This document shows positions 58,241-64,000 of a DNA stretch of 64,000 bases, piece after piece. The translations under genes and the position numbers were made by a program. Origin of the DNA: Cycas panzhihuaensis (Eukaryota; Cycadophyta). Where the stretch lies: NCBI GenBank assembly GCA_023213395.1, contig CM041465.1:249867741-249931740 (forward strand). The letters run 5' to 3'. How positions within the stretch are numbered: the first letter of the stretch is position 1; the number at the start of each line of letters is the position of its first letter. The notes under the pieces are model-generated. The model saw nothing but the letters and a program-made list of their open reading frames with translations, was not told the DNA's origin and did not search any database.

Positions 58241-59190
58241 TTTGATGAGGTGCCTTAGCTTTTAACAGAAGTAGCAAAAGAGGTTTATCGTACAGGTAGA
58301 ATGCACCTAGCTATCAACACAACCATGGTATCCTTGATTCCAAAAAGTGGTACCCATCCACCATCCATTAGTGGAGACCCATAAGTCTTTACAACACCTT
58401 GTATAAGATAATAGCCAAAGTCTTAGCCAATTAGCTCAAAGAGTTCCTTCCTTAGGTTGTTAATAAAAATCAAATAGCCTTTATAAAAGACCAACATATA
58501 ATAGACACCATAACTATGATTGTTGAGGCTCTTCATACTATACGTACAAAACGGTAACAAGTTACTCTAGTCAAATTGGATATTAACAAAGCTTATGACA
58601 CAGTGGAATAGGACTTTCTCTTTGCCATTCTTCCTTGAAAGGGCTTATAATTAGATCATATCAATTGGATCAAAGCCATGATCTTTTTATTTTCAATGGC
58701 TATAAAAATCAATGGCTCAGCTAATAGTCTTATCTATATGAGCAGAGGAATTCACCAAGGATGCCCCCTATCTCCTTATCTGTTTATGATCACCATGGAT
58801 GATATCTCTTCTTTATTAGTATGGATCTAGTTAGTAGGTCTTCTCCAAGGGGTTTCTATTGATGGAATAGAGATCACAGTGCATCAGATCTTTATAGATG
58901 ATACCATTTTGCTGGGCCAACCTTCGTATATAAAAATTAATATATGGAGCCAAGCACCTAATGTTTTTGGTCTCACAATAGGGATGATGATCAATCATAG
59001 TAAATCTAACATCATCTTCAATGAAGTAAGTATAGAGGCTCAATCCACTTTAGCAACAGCTCTTAGAGTTCCAATTACCCCTAGATCCATGATATTCAAA
59101 TACCTAGGTATCTCTAAGGGCCTTTTTAGATTAAAAATTATTGATTGGCACCCCAGTATTCTAAAAATCAAGAAGAAGTTGGACACTTAG
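58241..59190 (+). repeat. LIN2 reverse transcriptase tandem duplication, copy 2
   Basis: This is the second copy. It keeps a cleaner open frame (58879-59190 including FIDD) and runs on into the rest of ORF2. Confidence 0.92.
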
Positions 59191-60194
59191 CCAACCATAT
59201 CCCTTAACCTAGCAGGTTGACATAGTTTAATAGAATCAACACTATCCTAAATGCCTAATTATCTATTGTCCATTATTCAAGCCCCCAAAGTAGTGCTATC
59301 AATACTCTAAAGTATGTTCATAAAATTTCTCTGGAAACCATGGTCAGCTAAAGCAAAGGCATTTTATCTAATGAAGTGAAGTATGGTGTTTGATCACAAG
59401 GGTCAAGGTGGCCTCGATCTCACAGACCTTTTTATCATGGCAAAGGTGAGAGGGGCTAAGTGATTGTGGGACCTATGGAATAGGGAAAACGATAAATGAG
59501 CCCACATATTAGGAGGAAGTACTATTTTATATATTCTATTAAATAACAATTAGAAACTCCTAACCACTTAAACAAAGAATCCATAATTTGGAATCATATG
59601 GTGGTAGCTTGGGACAATCTCTACTTTAATACTATATATTCTTCAGGATCAAAAGGTCTTCAAGTTAACTTTTAGACTGACAAATGGTTGCCTCTGGGGC
59701 ACTCTCTGCTAGTCAATTAGGAGGATTTTGCACCTTTAACTCAATTCTTTAGCTCACATAATTCGTATAATATGGCTCAATTCCATGATTTTGATCAGGT
59801 TCATTGGAAGGATTTTGTTGCACTTGTGATAGGGTTCAACCCTTAACCTAAACCTTTACTCTTATAGATGGTTAGAAAACTTAATTTTTTCATGTACCAA
59901 GTGGACCTCCTTATCGTCTCAAAGGATTTAGAGAAGGAGGAAGGATTTAGGTTCCTTTCCAGGGGTTGATTATTTAAATCCATAGAATTTTATTGCCTAT
60001 TATATAGTCAGCAATATCGACATGTTCAACTTTAAGTTGAATAGGTATGGATATGGTGGAAGCAAGCACAACCTAAATACAACATACTTCACTAGAGAAT
60101 TTTGCACAAGGCTTTTATTTTTTAGGATACATGGGATCAATGGAATATAATTCGTTAATCTTACTTCCCAATATATGGTGCTCAGAATGATAGC

Positions 60195-61048
60195 TTTGAT
60201 CATATTTCGTGGCACTACCCTCCAGTCTAGAATATCTAGTATATCGCCTTTCAAATCTTTAATCTGGACCAAGGATTTACTGAAATCTGAGATAATCACT
60301 TGTCACTTCATTCTTAACTAATTAAATGGAGCTAGGTAAGTGCATATGTTTGGTTTGCAACCTACCATCATTTGATAGATCTTTGGTTTCTTCTTCATAT
60401 GACCATCTTGAATGAAATTTGAAAAATTCGTGCCATAGATCATTTCCAAAAAGTAGTCTTCTTCTTCAATCAAACTTTTAGGCATATAAGGAAGGAAATT
60501 CAGTTATAGTTGTCCCATAATTCTTGATCTATTTCTCTCAGTAAAAAACTTAAGAAAAATCTTTATATTAATACTGTTATTTTGAGTGTGTTGCATGTAA
60601 AAGGCTGGGTAAGTAGATCTGCTTGACCAATGGGTTCTTCAACCTCTTATATTGCATTTGAATTTAGAATTTAGTGATACTTATTTTTACATAAAAGAAA
60701 AATTCTACATAGTTCCAACTATTTATTTTCTACCAAATTGAAAAATAAAATAAACTTGTAATTTATCTACCGGATACAACTAGCTCGATGCTACCTAATA
60801 TAATCAACTTAATGCCAGTCAATATAACTAACTCATCTACACTTTTTGCCTAATTTAATTCTGCTTTATGAAACTAACATATTTCTACTTAAAATTAGAA
60901 TTGTACCCTGATCTCTATTGTGTTACATTAGTCCACATTAAAATATGACCTATATTCAATATTAATAAACTTCAATTTGATATTTTAACTTGTATAATAC
61001 TACCCAACTTAAAATCAAAGTTCTAATTTGCTCGATACTGACTAACTC
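60195..61048 (+). repeat. LIN2 3' portion, repeated at 63146-64000
   Basis: Direct repeat with offset about 2950 (60301/63250, 61021/63973). It covers the zf-RVT end, C-terminal tail and 3' UTR. The similarity still holds where the window ends. Confidence 0.9.
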
Positions 61049-61704
61049 TATTCAAAATCAAGATCATCATCCCTTTAACACCTCTTTATTCTCTCTATTC
61101 GTTCATTTGAATCATCCTCTAGGTTGTCCTTTACATCTTGCTACATAATCTTCCTTTGACCAAATGATGTTTGTTAAGAGATAGAGAATATTCATGCAAC
61201 ACCCCTTTATCTTCCTTCTTTGGTGTTTTATCTTCCTCTGCTACATATTGAATTGCCTAAATCCATTCTCTATTATGTAAGTCATTGTCTTCTTCCTTTG
61301 AGGCTTGAAGATCAAGTTTTTAAATTCTTCATACTTGTATTTTTATGCCTCTATTACTTATGTTCTAGCTTAATGACTCATTTGTGAACTTGTAAAGGTG
61401 TTGCTTTATATCTGGCTTGTAATTATTCATGTGCAAATCTACAAAGAGTCCTTTATATTCTAACAAGGACATAAAATTAACTAAGTCTATTAATTACCCT
61501 TACATTTATATTTTCCCCTTTATTCCTCCTTTGTTCATATCATGTGCTCCCTCGCATAAGCTGCCCCTCAGAAATAATCCAGTTGGATTTTCATATTATG
61601 CAAAGCAACAAACAAAAGAATAACCTTTACATCAAATAACTTTTAACTCCAAATGGACTAAAACCTAATAATTGACCTAACTACTATGTTAATGAATTAG
61701 AATG

Positions 61705-61845
61705 GTGCATCCCCAACACTTGGTATTCCATCAATAAGCATACACCTTATATAGGATGAGGAAGCTAGCTTATGAAATCAAGCAATGTATCCCAATACCT
61801 AGTATTGCATAAATAACATACACCTTACATGAGATGAATAAACTA
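61705..61845. repeat. Two-copy tandem repeat, about 80 bp
   Basis: The segments from aatggtgcatccc (about 61711) and aatgtatccc (about 61784) are similar through cataacatacacctta-like sequence and the closing aactag/aagctag. Confidence 0.65.
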
Positions 61846-62894
61846 GAAAAATATATATTTTACCTACCCATTGAAGTCATGGTTTGTCTTCGATTAATGC
61901 CTTATCTGCTCATGGTCAGTTAGATAACTAGTTCTTCATTAGGCTTTTACATTAAACATAACCTACTATTTGAACTTCTAACTTCCTTCCTTAACAACTT
62001 GTATCAACTCCTTTAAAACCTCAAAAAACCTTAAATTGCATAAAAACCATAATTACCTTGAAAGTTTATATTCCTCTCTTAGAGTGAGGATCGCCTCTTC
62101 CTTTATATTTGTTGTCTAATTGACCTCTTAAGAAATATGCTTCACCCCTACCAAGATTTTGTATACATAAACACTTTTCCAAATATTGTGAAGAAGATCA
62201 TGATCATAACCCATAAATAATATAAAGTACTATACTAATTAAATAAAGTTGAAATAGTAGTGTAAGATTAAACTAAGTATAAAATAATATTTTAGCATTA
62301 TATTTCTTGTTTGTTCTTAAAGCATTCCATTGAATCTTGTCTAAATAGGGAAGGAACAAGTGGTCTTAAAGGCATGTATACTTTTATATATCAACTCAAT
62401 TTATAAAATCTAAGAATAATTGCTTATGTGAATATGTTTTACACCTACAAACATTCTATAATAAAATATAAACACACACTTATAGGTTTTATTCTCACAT
62501 TTTGAACAAAGATCTATGCATTAATTTTTACCCCTTGATAATGTGATTTATCTATAACACACTTATATGTATATTGACTAGAAAACAATCTATTAGATAA
62601 ACTCCCTTAAGGGTGGAATGCGAAGAAGATTAAGGGTTCCAATTTACACCTGCATATAATAAAAGGTCCACATAACCTTGAATTTATGGGTGTGTGCATT
62701 TTTTAGATGAGTAGTAAATTAAAACTCCTTTTATATCTACTAGATGGAAATTTTATATTTTGAAAAATCGCGTAAATTTTCACAGATATTGATTTTGGTC
62801 TTTACTTATCACTTAATATGTACTTTTTAAAAATAAATTTGAAATATCTCTCACACGCCCCTAAAGGATAGAGAACTAGTCTATGAAGGGGTGC

Positions 62895-63055
62895 CATTTA
62901 AATACAAGGTGATATTGACCCCTACTAAATTTTAAACCATCCACATATACTAACAAATAACTTAGGCCATATTGATCAATATCTAAATACAAGGTGATAC
63001 TTTTGAATCGTTGACATATGCTAGCAAACAACTTAAGTTATACCTATCGATTTTT
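62895..63055. repeat. Two-copy tandem repeat, about 90 bp
   Basis: The segment aaatacaaggtgata is seen at about 62899 and 62984, each followed by a related stretch containing catat-actagcaaa-like sequence and aacttaag/aacttagg. Confidence 0.65.
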
Positions 63056-63139
63056 GTCGTTCATAAATTTGATCATCCCTTTACTTCAAAAACTTTAAAA
63101 CTCTATTAATTTTTTAATTTATTTTAAAAGGGTTTTAAT

Positions 63140-64000
63140 AGCTTTAATCATATTCGGTGGCACTGCCCTCCAGTCCAAAACATTTGCTATATTGCCTTTC
63201 AAATCTTTAATCTGGACCAAGGATTTACCAAAATCTAAGATGATCACTTGTCACTTCATTCTTAGCTAATTAAAAGGAGCTAGGCAACTGCATATGTTTG
63301 GTTTGCAACCTGCCATCATTTGATAGATCTCTGGTTTCTTCTTCTTAAGACCATCTTGCATGAAATTTGAAAAATTAATACCATAGCTTATTTCTAAAAA
63401 GTAATTCTATTCTTTAATCAAACTTTTGGGCATATAAGAAAGGAAATTCAGTTATAATTGTCCCATAATTCTTGCTTTATTTCTCTCTGCAAAAAACTTA
63501 AGAAAAACCTTCACACTGATATTATTATTTTGAGTTCACTGCATGTAAAAGACAGGGTGAGTAGACCTACTTGACCAATGGGCTCTTCAGCCTCTTATAT
63601 TACATTTGAATTTAAAATTTAATGATACTTATTTTTACCTAAAAAAAAAAAAACTTCTACATAGTTCCAACTATCTATTTTCTACTAAATTGAAATATAA
63701 AATAAACTTGTAATTTATCTACCAGATGTAATTAGCTCGATGCTACCCAATATAATTAACTCAATGTTGGTCAATATAATTAACTCATCTACACTTTGTG
63801 CCTAGTTTAATTCTACTTTATGCAACTAACATATTCCTACTCAAAATTAGAATTATGCTTTTCTCTTTACTGTGTTACATTAGTCCACATTAGAATATGA
63901 CCTATATTCAATATTAATAAACTTTAATTTGATATTTTAACTTGCATAATACTGTCCAACTCAAAATCAAAGTTCTAATTTGCTCGATACCACCCAACTC
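63140..64000 (+). mobile_element. LIN3: 5'-truncated LINE related to LIN2, runs off the window
   Basis: Homology to LIN2 starts at about 63140-63146 within the zf-RVT motif (NHIRWHCPPVQNICYIAFQ; here the Cys lost in LIN2 is kept) and continues to the window end. An abrupt 5' start is typical of LINE truncation during reverse transcription. The 3' end, poly-A and target duplication lie outside. Confidence 0.8.

Larger units (their letters stand above)
55809..60700 (+). pseudogene. LIN2: L1-type LINE ORF2 (endonuclease, duplicated reverse transcriptase, zf-RVT)
   Basis: The ATG at 55809 starts MAWNIKGIG, the endonuclease N-terminus. LLLGDFNFVE at about 56222-56250 is the conserved Gly-Asp-Phe-Asn, and SNHVPIK replaces the usual SDHxP. 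Reverse transcriptase starts at about 57080 (SLDGMPIELL, MVSLIPKGG, WRPISLYN), with FVDDTIFLG at 57937. A second, near-complete copy of the reverse transcriptase follows, with FIDDTILLG at 58891. A tryptophan-rich zf-RVT region lies near 60035-60245 (PIYGAQNDSFDHISWHYP, with both key Cys changed to Tyr). The C-terminal tail extends to about 60700. Many stops and shifts make it a dead copy. No ORF1 and no RNase H were recognised; 5' truncation is likely. Confidence 0.88.
61049..63145. other. AT-rich stretch between the two LINE copies
   Basis: Presumably this is the LIN2 3' end plus unclassified DNA. It contains two short two-copy tandem repeats (61705-61845, period about 80; 62895-63055, period about 90). 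There is no gene signature; 61429-61623 is an open frame without family features. Confidence 0.55.

Noticed and set aside
60195-64000. Direct repeat as the two LTRs of another retrotransposon
   Set aside because: The first copy is continuous in sense with the LIN2 zf-RVT and C-terminal coding. Neither copy has TG...CA ends, a primer site or an internal gag-pol.

Overview
The window is a nested retrotransposon graveyard from a large, repeat-rich nuclear plant genome. Every recognisable coding segment belongs to a retroelement family typical of seed plants: Ty1/copia, Ty3/gypsy including Tat-like elements with a second RNase H, and L1-type LINEs. I see no host gene, tRNA, rRNA, CRISPR array or bacterial-style gene. 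The AT-rich background, (TA)n tracts, old stop-riddled elements and lack of genes would suit a gymnosperm or another giant-genome plant; that is inference and the species is not identifiable here.

Bases 1-43,020 form one nest that can be unpicked from target-site duplications and reading-frame continuity. An old copia element, COP1, has its gag from 1704. LINE LIN1 (2380-17510) interrupts that gag, flanked by a 17-20 bp duplication. Copia element COP2 (7078-15383, 5 bp duplication CCCCA) sits in the LIN1 reverse transcriptase. COP1 resumes at 17528 and is cut again inside integrase by GYP1 (19002-42853, minus strand, duplication CAAAC). GYP1 is itself split in its integrase by the 16.8 kb element GYP2 (21526-38313, plus strand, duplication GAATG/AAATG). 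The last stretch of COP1 integrase reappears at 42859-43020.

GYP2 is the most interesting unit. It has 2.7 kb LTRs and one gag-pol frame running about 6 kb, broken almost only by point stops. Downstream of integrase lies a long region holding an antisense gene with a plant-mobile-domain (PMD) signature, then a sense-strand plant-type RNase HI domain just before the 3' LTR.

From 43,021 to 45,552 there is AT-rich DNA with a (TA)n tract. A 52 bp minisatellite follows, and a second gypsy element, GYP3 (45688-55148, plus strand, duplication AACCC), is inserted in it. GYP3 carries its extra RNase HI upstream of reverse transcriptase and has unequal LTRs. LINE LIN2 occupies about 55,809 to beyond 60,700 and holds a tandem duplication of its reverse transcriptase. 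A 5'-truncated relative, LIN3, enters at about 63,140 and runs off the window.

Nothing here looks able to encode a working protein in full. The biology is of element architecture: modular RNase H gain in three places, an antisense gene carried inside a retrotransposon, tandem duplications inside two LINEs, and decay dominated by C-to-T and G-to-A changes.
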